Translations under genes and position numbers: made by a program | Source: CAYNSB01 sp964399625 | GTDB lineage: Bacteria > Planctomycetota > Phycisphaerae > Phycisphaerales > UBA1924 | Assembly (NCBI GenBank): GCA_964399625.1 | Contig: CAYNSB010000086.1 | Span: forward strand, 1-6,426 | Reading direction: 5' to 3' | DNA: 6,426 nt | Notes under the pieces: generated by a model | What the model was told of the DNA's origin: nothing | Seen by the model: the letters and a program-made list of their open reading frames with translations, nothing else | Database searches by the model: none | In this document: positions 1 to 6,400 of the stretch, piece by piece | How the letters are laid out: each line of letters opens with the position of its first letter | How positions within the stretch are numbered: position 1 is the stretch's first letter

Positions 1-1
1 G

Positions 2-127
2 GACCAGTTGCGGGCTTACGACCCAATTTTCGATGGGGGCGCGCAACAAAGGGTGTCCACGCGCCAGAGATGTATTGGTGTGGGCGTGCGCTTTCAGCGC
101 GCCGCCCCGAAAGGAGGCACCCCATGA
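2..127 (+). CDS. 3' end of an unidentified gene (partial)
   Basis: Frame 2 is open from the left edge to a TGA at 125-127, giving the last 41 residues of a protein whose start lies outside the window (begins DQLRAYDPIFDGG, ends RFQRAAPKGGTP). The stop overlaps the ATG of the next gene in an ATGA arrangement, a classic sign of translational coupling in a phage-like operon. The ribosome-binding site of the next gene lies inside its last codons. No domain can be recognised in this fragment and no function is proposed. The frame-3 reading across the same bases continues into the next gene and looks like a shadow. Frame 1 is also open to the left edge, so an upstream extension of the next gene is the main alternative explanation. 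Confidence 0.55.
   Translation, partial: DQLRAYDPIFDGGAQQRVSTRQRCIGVGVRFQRAAPKGGTP
109..117 (+). promoter_or_regulatory. Strong Shine-Dalgarno site deciding the start of the winged-helix gene
   Basis: GAAAGGAGG ends 6 nt before the ATG at 124. It is the best ribosome-binding match near this gene. It selects ATG 124 over the in-frame ATG at 70, which has no comparable site upstream. Confidence 0.8.
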
Positions 128-1182
128 CTTCGATCCCGAATCCCCGGGCCCTGTCCGATCCCGGCGACCATCGCATGAAGTGGCTGGAGCACGTCAGCAG
201 AACGGAACTCCGCGCGGGCTCTCGGACGGTCGCGCTCGTGCTGGCCATGCTAACGGGAGAGGCCCAGGGCGTGGTTTCGGCCTCGATCGCGCTGCTGGAG
301 CAACTGTGCGTGCTCAAGCAGAGGGCGGTAGAGATGGCACTCAAGGAGTTGGCCGATCGCGGGCTCGTTCGACGCCTGCGGCGTCGGCGTTCCGACGACG
401 GTCGTGTCCACGAGCTCGAGCTCGTGGTGCCCGGCGCCTCGGCCGATGCGCACGGCGGTGCGCCCGCGCACGCCGATGCGCTTTCGCCGCGCGCCGAGGG
501 GAGGGGGAAAGGGGGTGGGGGCCCTTTCACTCATCACCTGCATGAAAATCCCCCTCCCCCTACCCCTCCCGCTCGGGCCAACGCCGCGGCGAGTCACGCC
601 CGCTCGGACGCGGCACACGGCGAGCAGCCGGCGTCGGGCAAGAACAGCACCGAGCGTCCGGCATTCGACCAGTCGGATCCCAGCGATCGCCAGAAGTACG
701 AGCTGCTGCGGGACGCGAAAGTGTTCGCGTCCAACGCGTGCAAGCTCGCCGCGGTGCACACCAGGGAGGAGATCGAGTGGGCGATCAAGCACGCCACGAG
801 CAAGCCCAAGCTCCGCGATCGCAGCGGGTTCATCGCCGCGTGCCTCACGAGCGGGGAAGCACAAGAGGGCTTGAGGCAGCAAGCGGAAGGAGACCGCGCG
901 CTCAAGAAAAAGTGGTACATGGCCATCATGAATCAGGCGCAGCATCTCAGCAGTGGAACCGCACGAGACAGGCACCGGTGGACAAGCATCGTCGCGGTAT
1001 GGCCCAACAGCGAGGCGCTGCTCGCCGCCGATCCGTTGCCGATGGCCACGCTCAAGGGCTTGCAGAGCAACGTGGACCGATTGATCGAACTCCTGGTTGA
1101 GCACGCGACACGGCAGCTGCGGCGGCACGACGGACGACCGGATCAAGGAGGATCGTGGGGGATAGGGGGGTCGAATCTCTAG
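124..1182 (+). CDS. Winged-helix phage/plasmid-type replication protein (putative)
   Basis: A 352-residue protein. Residues about 28-102 look like a winged helix-turn-helix: a helical start (SRTVALVLAML), a recognition-type segment (ALLEQLCVLKQRAVEMALKEL), then ADRGLVRRLRRRR and a beta wing ending HELELVV. This matches the N-terminal DNA-binding domain of phage replication proteins of the O or helix-turn-helix initiator type. Residues about 103-185 are a low-complexity Gly/Pro/Ala/His linker. Residues about 190-245 (LLRDAKVFASNACKLAAVHT, then EEIEWAIKHA and GFIAACL) resemble the small helical domain common at the C-terminal side of such proteins. I infer origin binding or helicase loading during element replication; a transcription regulator is the alternative. 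ATG 124 is chosen for its ribosome-binding site and the ATGA overlap with the upstream gene. Oddities are the G/C palindrome encoding part of the linker and a Gly-rich tail (GGSWGIGGSNL) encoded by G-runs. Confidence 0.85.
   Translation: MTSIPNPRALSDPGDHRMKWLEHVSRTELRAGSRTVALVLAMLTGEAQGVVSASIALLEQLCVLKQRAVEMALKELADRGLVRRLRRRRSDDGRVHELELVVPGASADAHGGAPAHADALSPRAEGRGKGGGGPFTHHLHENPPPPTPPARANAAASHARSDAAHGEQPASGKNSTERPAFDQSDPSDRQKYELLRDAKVFASNACKLAAVHTREEIEWAIKHATSKPKLRDRSGFIAACLTSGEAQEGLRQQAEGDRALKKKWYMAIMNQAQHLSSGTARDRHRWTSIVAVWPNSEALLAADPLPMATLKGLQSNVDRLIELLVEHATRQLRRHDGRPDQGGSWGIGGSNL
495..576. repeat. Imperfect G/C inverted repeat inside the winged-helix gene
   Basis: The left arm (about 495-528) is a series of G-runs on the plus strand (GGGAGGGGGAAAGGGGG, then TGGGGG and a short pyrimidine end). 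The right arm (about 544-576) is the matching C-run series (CCCCCTCCCCCTACCCCTCCC, split here by position: 550-570). CCGAG at 494-498 pairs with CTCGG at 572-576, and the arms match with a few mismatches and small bulges. The central loop is about 15 nt (ACTCATCACCTGCAT region). The element could fold as a hairpin, or the G-strand could form a G-quadruplex. It stays in frame and encodes the linker part around EGRGKGGGGPF and PPPPTPP. It resembles a REP-like palindromic repeat, but no second full copy is visible in the window. Confidence 0.6.
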
Positions 1183-1270
1183 GGAACGGCCGTGGGACCG
1201 GCGGGGGGCCCGTCGCGCGCGCCATCACGGGTTTTGAGATAGGGGGGGGTGGGGGGGGGAGGGGGTTGGC
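1183..1270 (+). promoter_or_regulatory. G-run-rich spacer and ribosome-binding region before the methyltransferase gene
   Basis: This 88-nt gap holds a G6 run (1203-1208) and then an extreme tract, G8 (1242-1249)-T-G9 (1251-1259)-A-G5 (1261-1265), ending 5 nt before the ATG at 1271. GGAGG at 1258-1262 lies inside the tract, 8 nt from the ATG, and is the likely Shine-Dalgarno site. An in-frame TGA at 1235-1237, with no other start codon after it, fixes ATG 1271 as the start. The tract meets the simple rule for G-quadruplex formation on the coding strand, so folding could mask the ribosome-binding site. No convincing promoter or terminator was found in the gap. Confidence 0.6.
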
Positions 1271-2791
1271 ATGCAGATCAGAGATCGCGTCAAGGAACTG
1301 CGTCGCGTCCGGGCCGGGGACCTGCGGCCCTCGCCCCGCAACTGGCGGACGCACCCGCCGGCGCAGCGCGAAGCGCTCATGGGGGTGCTCGCCGAGATCG
1401 GGTACGCCGACGCCCTGCTGGCCCGCGAGCTGCCCGAGGGCGGGCTCGAGCTCATCGATGGGCACCTGCGGGCCGAGACCACACCTGACTGCGAGGTGCC
1501 CGTGCTCGTCGTCGATGTGACCGAGGAGGAGGCGGGCAAGCTGCTGGCGACGCTCGATCCGCTGGCGGCGATGGCCCAGGCCGACGCGGGCAAGCTCGAG
1601 GCGCTGCTGGACGGCGTGGAGTTTGCGAGCGAGGCGGTGGCCCAGATGCTCGCGGACCTGGCCCGCACCTCGGGCGTGCCGGGCTCGGCCGGCGACATCG
1701 TCGAGGATGAGGCCCCGGCTCCGTTGCCCAAGGCGGTGTCAAGAAAGGGCGACCTGTGGATCCTGGGCGAGCACCGACTGCTGTGCGGGGACTCGACGAG
1801 CGCGGCCGATGTCACGCGGGTGATGGACGGGATGAAGGCGGCACTCGTCGCCACCGATCCGCCCTACCTCGTCGACTACACCGGCGAACGGCCCAGCAGC
1901 GCCAAGCGCCGGGCCGAGCGCAAGTCCAAGGGCAAGCCCGCCAGCGACGGCGGCAAGGACTGGTCGGCGACCTACCGCGAGATCGACATCGCCGACGCCG
2001 AGTCGTTCCTGCGCTCGGTCTTCACGCGCGTGCTCGAGGTGCTTGCTCCGCACGCCGCGATCTACTGCTGGCACGCCCACAAGCGTCAGGCGCTCATCGC
2101 CCGCATCTGGGAGGAGCTGGGCATCCTCGACCACCAGCAGATCGTGTGGGTGAAGCCCACGGCGGTCTTCGGGCGGGTCTTCTGGCACTTCCGCCACGAG
2201 CCGTGCATGATGGGCTGGCGCCAGGGGAGCATGCCCAATTTTGACTCCGACCACCGCTTCGACTCGGTCTGGGAGATCAACTGGGAGGGGAAGAACCGGG
2301 TGGTGGGCAACGAGCACCCCACCCAGAAGCCCGTGGAGATCTTCGCCAGGCCCATCCGCAAGCACACGAAGGCGGGCGATGTCGTCTTCGAGCCCTTCAG
2401 CGGCTCGGGGACGCAGCTCATCGCGGCTGAGCAGTTGAGCCGCCGATGCCGCGCGATCGAGCTCGAGCCGGTCTTCGTCGATGTGGCCGTCCGGCGGTGG
2501 CAGAAGCTCACGGGCAAGGAGGCGGTGCTCGCGGGTACGAAGACCACCTGGGCGATGGTGGCCCGCGAGCGTGGCGTGCCGACGGACCCCGAGCCCGAGC
2601 GGGTAGAAGTGGGGGAGGGAGAGACGGCCGCTGCCGCGGGCGGGCCGGAGTCTCCGCACGATCAGCAGCAAGGTCCCCAGATCCAGCCGACGGTGGCGAA
2701 GCCCGCGCGTGCTCGGCCCACGTCCAACCGGAACCGCCGGTCAACGAAGCCCGTCACAGCGAATCCGCGTGTGTCGAAGGAGCCCGGCTGA
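1271..2791 (+). CDS. ParB-like domain fused to class beta N6-adenine/N4-cytosine DNA methyltransferase
   Basis: A 506-residue protein that transfers a methyl group from S-adenosylmethionine to an exocyclic amino group in DNA. Residues about 10-90 are a ParB/sulfiredoxin-like domain (LRPSPRNWRTHP, ELIDGHLRAE, VPVLVVDVT). The linker contains GEHRLLCGDST at 166-176, a phrase typical of ParB-methylase fusions. The catalytic motif DPPY is at 196-199. HPTQKP is at 349-354 and the cofactor-binding FSGSGT at 376-381, followed by AIELEPVF. DPPY before FSGSGT is the class beta order. DPPY does not separate adenine from cytosine specificity. Residues about 436-506 are a low-complexity tail with a basic end. 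No restriction nuclease gene is nearby, so this looks like an orphan phage-type methylase, for instance protecting element DNA or affecting packaging or replication. Its stop overlaps the terminase start. Confidence 0.96.
   Translation: MQIRDRVKELRRVRAGDLRPSPRNWRTHPPAQREALMGVLAEIGYADALLARELPEGGLELIDGHLRAETTPDCEVPVLVVDVTEEEAGKLLATLDPLAAMAQADAGKLEALLDGVEFASEAVAQMLADLARTSGVPGSAGDIVEDEAPAPLPKAVSRKGDLWILGEHRLLCGDSTSAADVTRVMDGMKAALVATDPPYLVDYTGERPSSAKRRAERKSKGKPASDGGKDWSATYREIDIADAESFLRSVFTRVLEVLAPHAAIYCWHAHKRQALIARIWEELGILDHQQIVWVKPTAVFGRVFWHFRHEPCMMGWRQGSMPNFDSDHRFDSVWEINWEGKNRVVGNEHPTQKPVEIFARPIRKHTKAGDVVFEPFSGSGTQLIAAEQLSRRCRAIELEPVFVDVAVRRWQKLTGKEAVLAGTKTTWAMVARERGVPTDPEPERVEVGEGETAAAAGGPESPHDQQQGPQIQPTVAKPARARPTSNRNRRSTKPVTANPRVSKEPG
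2777..2782 (+). promoter_or_regulatory. Shine-Dalgarno site of the terminase small subunit gene
   Basis: AAGGAG lies inside the last codons of the methyltransferase gene, 8 nt before the ATG at 2791. Together with the TGATG stop/start overlap it fixes the start and suggests coupled translation of the two genes. Confidence 0.8.
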
Positions 2792-3327
2792 TGGGCGCCC
2801 GCGGTCCCCGCCCGACGCCCACGCCGATCCTGCAGGCCCGCGGGTCGTGGCGCGGCGACCTCAACAAGCATGAGCCCGTGCCGCCGCCGGGGATCCCCGT
2901 CTGCCCGGCGTGGCTCAACGCCGAGGCGAAGGACGCCTGGGACACCCTGGTCCCGCAGCTCAACGCGATGCGTGTGCTCTCGCTCATCGACACGAACGCC
3001 CTGGCCCGCTACTGCCAGCTCTGGTCGCGCTGGATCAAAGCCGAGCAGTTCCTTCAGAAGTACGGCGACACGTACCCCCTCAAGGGCGACGACGGCTCGG
3101 TCAAGTGCGTGATGCCCTTCCCGCAGGTGGCCATCGCGCAGAAGCTCTCGCTGGCGCTGACCAAGCTCGAGCAGGAGTTTGGGATGACGCCCTCGGCACG
3201 GTCCCGCATCCAGGTCCAGGGCCGCGTGATCCCCATCAACGAGGAGCAGGCCAAGGCCCACGACGAGGCGATGGCGTTCTTTCGACGCGGGGGGCCGAAG
3301 CCGCCGTCGACGGTCAAGCCCGCGTAA
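2791..3327 (+). CDS. Phage terminase small subunit, P27 family
   Basis: A 178-residue protein, a usual length for the family. The N-terminus MGARGPRPTPTPI matches the family's GxRGPxPxPT opening. NKHEPVPPP then leads into a helical core (WLNAEAKDAWDTLVPQL, then LSLIDTNALARYCQLWSRW). FGMTPSARSRI at 130-140 is the hallmark of P27-type small terminases. Such subunits recognise the viral DNA start site and hand it to the large subunit (ATPase and nuclease), which fills the prohead. The gene is coupled to the methyltransferase by a 1-nt overlap. The large-subunit gene expected next is missing: only 58 nt separate its stop from a convergent, unrelated kinase gene. The protein itself looks intact, with no frameshift and a natural TAA stop. 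The family call is strong; whether it still packages anything is unknown. Confidence 0.94.
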   Translation: MGARGPRPTPTPILQARGSWRGDLNKHEPVPPPGIPVCPAWLNAEAKDAWDTLVPQLNAMRVLSLIDTNALARYCQLWSRWIKAEQFLQKYGDTYPLKGDDGSVKCVMPFPQVAIAQKLSLALTKLEQEFGMTPSARSRIQVQGRVIPINEEQAKAHDEAMAFFRRGGPKPPSTVKPA

Positions 3328-3385
3328 TCGCTCGGCGCGCCAATGGGAGCGTGCAAGTCCATGCCGCTCGGGCATAGCCCCATCG
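3328..3385. other. Convergent intergenic gap at the phage/host junction
   Basis: These 58 nt separate two convergent stop codons. They contain a GGCGCGCC palindrome (3334-3341) and a small hairpin at 3361-3375 (ATGCC stem, GCTCG loop, GGCAT stem). The hairpin has no T-run on either side, so it is not a convincing intrinsic terminator. No obvious attachment-site repeat is visible, but its partner copy would lie outside the window. Confidence 0.35.
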
Positions 3386-6232
3386 TCATGGCGCCTTGGA
3401 TGGCTCGGGCTGCGGCAGCTTCGCCCTCCACTCGGCGGCCTTGGCGTCGTAGCCCTTGCCGGGATCGGACTGGTTCCAGGCCGTGTAAAGGTCGACAAGG
3501 CCGCGCATACATCCGAGCGTGTCAACATGCTTCTCGCCGAGCGCCCGCTGGAAGATCCCGTGCGCTTCGAGCAGATTCGATTCCGCGCTCGAGAACCGCG
3601 CGGCGTCCGCGCCAACCTTGATCCGAGCCCGCCCCAACGCCGTCAGCAAGGACGCGTGCCGCGGGCCGTTGTCGCCCGTGAACACCCTGCGCGCAACGGG
3701 CTCGACGGGCAGGAGCAGCTCCACCACCTCGTCGTACCGATGCAACTCCATCAGCAGATACCCGAGGTTCGCGGTGAACGCCAGCGTGTACGGATGTTCT
3801 CGCGACAACGCACGACGGCTCCGTTCCATCGCGTCCCGGCATAGCGGCTCGGCCTCGTTCGTCTTGCCCGCGTACCACACGAACGCGCCCAGATGGCTCG
3901 TCGCCAGAATCGTCACTGGGTGGTCCTCGCCCAACGATTCGCGGCTCTTGCTCAACGCTTCACGCAGGTAGGGCTCCGCCTCCGAGAATCGTCCTTGGGC
4001 CTCAAGCAGCGAGCCCAGATCGCGGATCGAATCCAGCGTATCCGCGTGCGTGTCGCCAAGAACGCGCCGACGCTTCTCCAACGCCTCCCGATACAGCGAC
4101 TCCGCCTGCGCAAACTCGCGTCGATCCTGATGCAACGAAGCCATGTTGTAAATCGCGCTCAGCGTGTCCGGGTGCTGCTCACCGAGCACGCGACGAGTCG
4201 TCTCCAGCACTTCTCGGTAAAGGGGCTCGGCCTCCGCAAACTTTCCTTGGTTCCGCAGCAGCCCGCCGAGCGAGCTCACATACAACAGGGTGTCACGATG
4301 ATCCGTGCCGAGCGTTCGCCGACCCCGCTCCACGACATCGCGATACAACGGCTCGGCCTCGTCGTACCTGCCCTGAAAGCAAAGAAGCGCGGCAAGGCTG
4401 CTCCTCGACAGAATCGTCTGCGGATGGTCGTCACCAAGGGCGGATCGCCGTCGCTCGACAACCTCCCGATAGCACGCGCCCGCCTCCTCGTACTTGGCCT
4501 CATCAAGGTACACATGCCCAAGGTTCGACAGCGTGGTGACGGTGTCCGCGTGCCGATCCCCCAGCACCTTACTTGAGAGTTGTAACGCCTGCTTCAGCGC
4601 CGACTCCGCTTCGGGCAGTTTGCCCCGCGCGTTGAGCAACCGACCCAGCTCACCCAGCGACGAGATCGAGTCCAGTTGCTCCTCTCCCAGCACGCGCCGT
4701 CGTGTCGCGAGCGCGGACTCCTGCAACGGCATCGCCTCGCCGTACAACCCGATCGCGTAGTACAGATCCGCCAACGCCTGACGCAGGCTCGCGTCGGTCA
4801 CCGGATCGCTCTTGAACTGCTCGTCGATGGTCTTGATCGCGGGCTTGAGGATCGTGCGATCGATCATCGCCGCGGCTGTGTCGGTCGCGTTCACGCGGAC
4901 CAACTCCTTCTGAAGCGCATCCACCCGCGCGCTCCGCTCGCCCTCGGGCACGCCCGCCTTCTCGAGCGCCGCCACGAACCGCTCGCGCACGTCCTTCATT
5001 AGGTCCACGCCCGCCTTGGTCGTGTCGATCTGACCCAGCATCTGCGACTGGAAGTCGGACACTTTCTTGAGCTGCTCGGCGCGCTCCTTCTCCGCGTCGC
5101 GGGCCGCGGTGGCCGCGACTTCGGCCTTCTGCGCCGCGTCTCTGGCGCGCACAGCTTGTCGAAGGCCATAGCCCGTCCCCGCCAGCCCGGCCACCAGCAG
5201 CACGAACGCCGACGCCACCCCAGCCACCAGCCCCTTGTTCCGCCGGCTGAACTTGCTCAACTGGTACCACGTGCTCGCCGGACGCGCCGAGATCGGCTCG
5301 TCGTGCAGGTACCGCCGGATGTCCGACGCGAAGGCCTCGGCCGAGGCGTACCGCCGTGTCTTGTCCTTGGCCAGCGCCGTCGCGATGATCGTCTCCACGT
5401 CACCCCGCAGCGTGCGGTTGATGCTCGACAGGCGCGTCGGCTCCTCCTCCCGGATGATCCGCGCCGCCTCGTGGATCATGCGCTGGCGCAGGTCGTAGGG
5501 CGGACGTCCCGAAAGCAGCTCGTACGCGATCACGCCCAGCGCGTACACGTCGCTGCGTGTGTCCAGCTCCGCGGGATCGCCCGAGATCTGCTCCGGGCTC
5601 ATGTAGGGGACCGTCCCCACCAGTTGCCCGATGTCCGTGCGGAGCGTCGAGGTCTGCAGGTCGCTGTCGGTGGCGCGGGCCACGCCAAAGTCCAGCACCT
5701 TGGGCTGTCCGCTCTCGTCCACGAGGATGTTGCCGGGCTTGAGGTCGCGGTGGATCACGCCCTTCTGGTGCGCGTGGAACACCGCGTCGCACACGCGCGA
5801 CAGCAGCTCGAGCCGCTCCCTCGTGCCCAAGTGCTTCCGTGCGACGAACGACGTGAGCGCTTCGCCCCGCACGAGCTCCATGGCGAAGAACGGCATGGGC
5901 ACGCCGTGCGCATCGGCGACCATCCCCGCCTCGTACACCTGCGCGATGCCAGGGTGCTGCAGGCGCGCCAGCACCTGCGACTCATGCTCGAAACGACGCA
6001 GCAACTCGGGGGTGAGCACGCCGGCGCGGATCACCTTCAACGCCACCGGTCTGCGCGGGTGCTCCTGCTCCGCCTCGTACACCGTGCCCATACCGCCCTG
6101 CCCAAGCACGCCCACGATCCGGTAGCGCCCGATCGTGCGTGGGAGCGGGATTTGGCCGGCGCTCGGCGCGCCCGGCGCGGTCGGCCCAGAATAGTGGGGG
6201 GCGTTCGGTGAGGTCGGGTCGTTCGGATTCAT
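3386..6232 (-). CDS. Membrane-anchored Ser/Thr protein kinase with C-terminal TPR array
   Basis: A 948-residue protein from the ATG at 6232. Residues about 35-310 form a Hanks-type (PknB-like) kinase: glycine loop GQGGMGTV at 44-51, VALK lysine K66, helix-C glutamate near E84, HRDLKPGN at 161-168, DFG at 181-183, and GTVPYMSPEQ in the activation segment. All residues for ATP binding and phosphotransfer are present. One transmembrane helix lies at about 335-356 (LVAGVASAFVLLVAGLAG), then a charged coiled-coil-like stretch at about 357-396. Degenerate TPR material follows, and then eight consecutive 42-residue TPR units (517-852) with further degenerate ones. The kinase should face the cytoplasm and the TPRs the other side, where they may bind proteins; the ligand and substrates are unknown. 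The start is uncertain: ATG 6241 and TTG 6349 are in frame, none has a clear ribosome-binding site, and the family-like sequence begins at about residue 30. Confidence 0.95.
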   Translation of the reverse strand: MNPNDPTSPNAPHYSGPTAPGAPSAGQIPLPRTIGRYRIVGVLGQGGMGTVYEAEQEHPRRPVALKVIRAGVLTPELLRRFEHESQVLARLQHPGIAQVYEAGMVADAHGVPMPFFAMELVRGEALTSFVARKHLGTRERLELLSRVCDAVFHAHQKGVIHRDLKPGNILVDESGQPKVLDFGVARATDSDLQTSTLRTDIGQLVGTVPYMSPEQISGDPAELDTRSDVYALGVIAYELLSGRPPYDLRQRMIHEAARIIREEEPTRLSSINRTLRGDVETIIATALAKDKTRRYASAEAFASDIRRYLHDEPISARPASTWYQLSKFSRRNKGLVAGVASAFVLLVAGLAGTGYGLRQAVRARDAAQKAEVAATAARDAEKERAEQLKKVSDFQSQMLGQIDTTKAGVDLMKDVRERFVAALEKAGVPEGERSARVDALQKELVRVNATDTAAAMIDRTILKPAIKTIDEQFKSDPVTDASLRQALADLYYAIGLYGEAMPLQESALATRRRVLGEEQLDSISSLGELGRLLNARGKLPEAESALKQALQLSSKVLGDRHADTVTTLSNLGHVYLDEAKYEEAGACYREVVERRRSALGDDHPQTILSRSSLAALLCFQGRYDEAEPLYRDVVERGRRTLGTDHRDTLLYVSSLGGLLRNQGKFAEAEPLYREVLETTRRVLGEQHPDTLSAIYNMASLHQDRREFAQAESLYREALEKRRRVLGDTHADTLDSIRDLGSLLEAQGRFSEAEPYLREALSKSRESLGEDHPVTILATSHLGAFVWYAGKTNEAEPLCRDAMERSRRALSREHPYTLAFTANLGYLLMELHRYDEVVELLLPVEPVARRVFTGDNGPRHASLLTALGRARIKVGADAARFSSAESNLLEAHGIFQRALGEKHVDTLGCMRGLVDLYTAWNQSDPGKGYDAKAAEWRAKLPQPEPSKAP
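3677..4684 (-). repeat. Eight tandem 126-bp units encoding 42-residue TPRs
   Basis: On the minus strand this stretch codes for exactly eight head-to-tail 42-residue units with no length change. The recurring pieces are HPDTL near the start, LG.LL, then a QG+F/Y step, EAEPLYREALE, and RR.LG at the end. This is the kinesin-light-chain/TPR_10-12 style of repeat. Units three to five are the most alike and the outer units have drifted (LLPVEPVARRVFT ends the eighth). Degenerate copies flank the array: about 37-41 residues before it and two irregular copies after it. Confidence 0.9.
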
Positions 6233-6400
6233 CGAGCACATTCTAATAGAGAACACGGCGCCCCCCGCGCCCCGACGAATCGGAAGGTCAGGTTTGGATT
6301 TCGACAAAATAGGGCGCTCGGGGTTCGCCCGATCCGCTGAGGGGGGCAACAGCGCGCCCGCCGATCGTCGTCTGTACAGTGTGGACCGACCTCGGGCCGC
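6233..6400. promoter_or_regulatory. Upstream region of the kinase gene
   Basis: Part of this region is less GC-rich than the surrounding genes (around 6286-6312 and 6241-6255). On the minus strand TAGAAT lies about 6 nt before ATG 6232 and overlaps ATG 6241. It resembles a -10 box, but there is no matching -35, so a promoter is only a suggestion. GGCGC-CCCCC-GCGCC at 6257-6271 could form a short hairpin just upstream of the start. The frame stays open to a TTG at 6349, so part of this region may be coding if that start is used; the predicted residues there show no recognisable motif. Confidence 0.3.

Noticed and set aside
70..123. Upstream extension of the winged-helix protein to ATG 70
   Set aside because: There is no ribosome-binding site before 70, whereas GAAAGGAGG sits at ideal spacing before ATG 124. 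The added residues look like random coding.
250..1146. Long minus-strand open frame opposite the winged-helix gene
   Set aside because: It is antisense to a gene with recognisable domains and a strong ribosome-binding site. Its translation is rich in Arg, Pro and Ala with no motif, as expected for a shadow in GC-rich DNA.
1183..1270. A CRISPR-like or iteron array in the G-rich gap
   Set aside because: The G-runs differ in length and spacing and there is no repeating unit with spacers.
1739..2671. Minus-strand open frame of 310 codons opposite the methyltransferase
   Set aside because: The opposite strand encodes unmistakable methyltransferase motifs, and the minus frame shows no domain.
3361..3375. 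Hairpin as a transcription terminator between the convergent genes
   Set aside because: The stem is only 5 bp and neither side has a T-run, so it is noted only as a weak structure.
2662..3615. Minus-strand open frame spanning the terminase gene and the kinase 3' end
   Set aside because: It crosses two well-supported genes and has no recognisable content.
5156..6211. Plus-strand open frame of 351 codons opposite the kinase domain
   Set aside because: The His/Arg/Leu-rich translation is typical of the antisense of a GC-rich gene, and the kinase motifs are all on the other strand.
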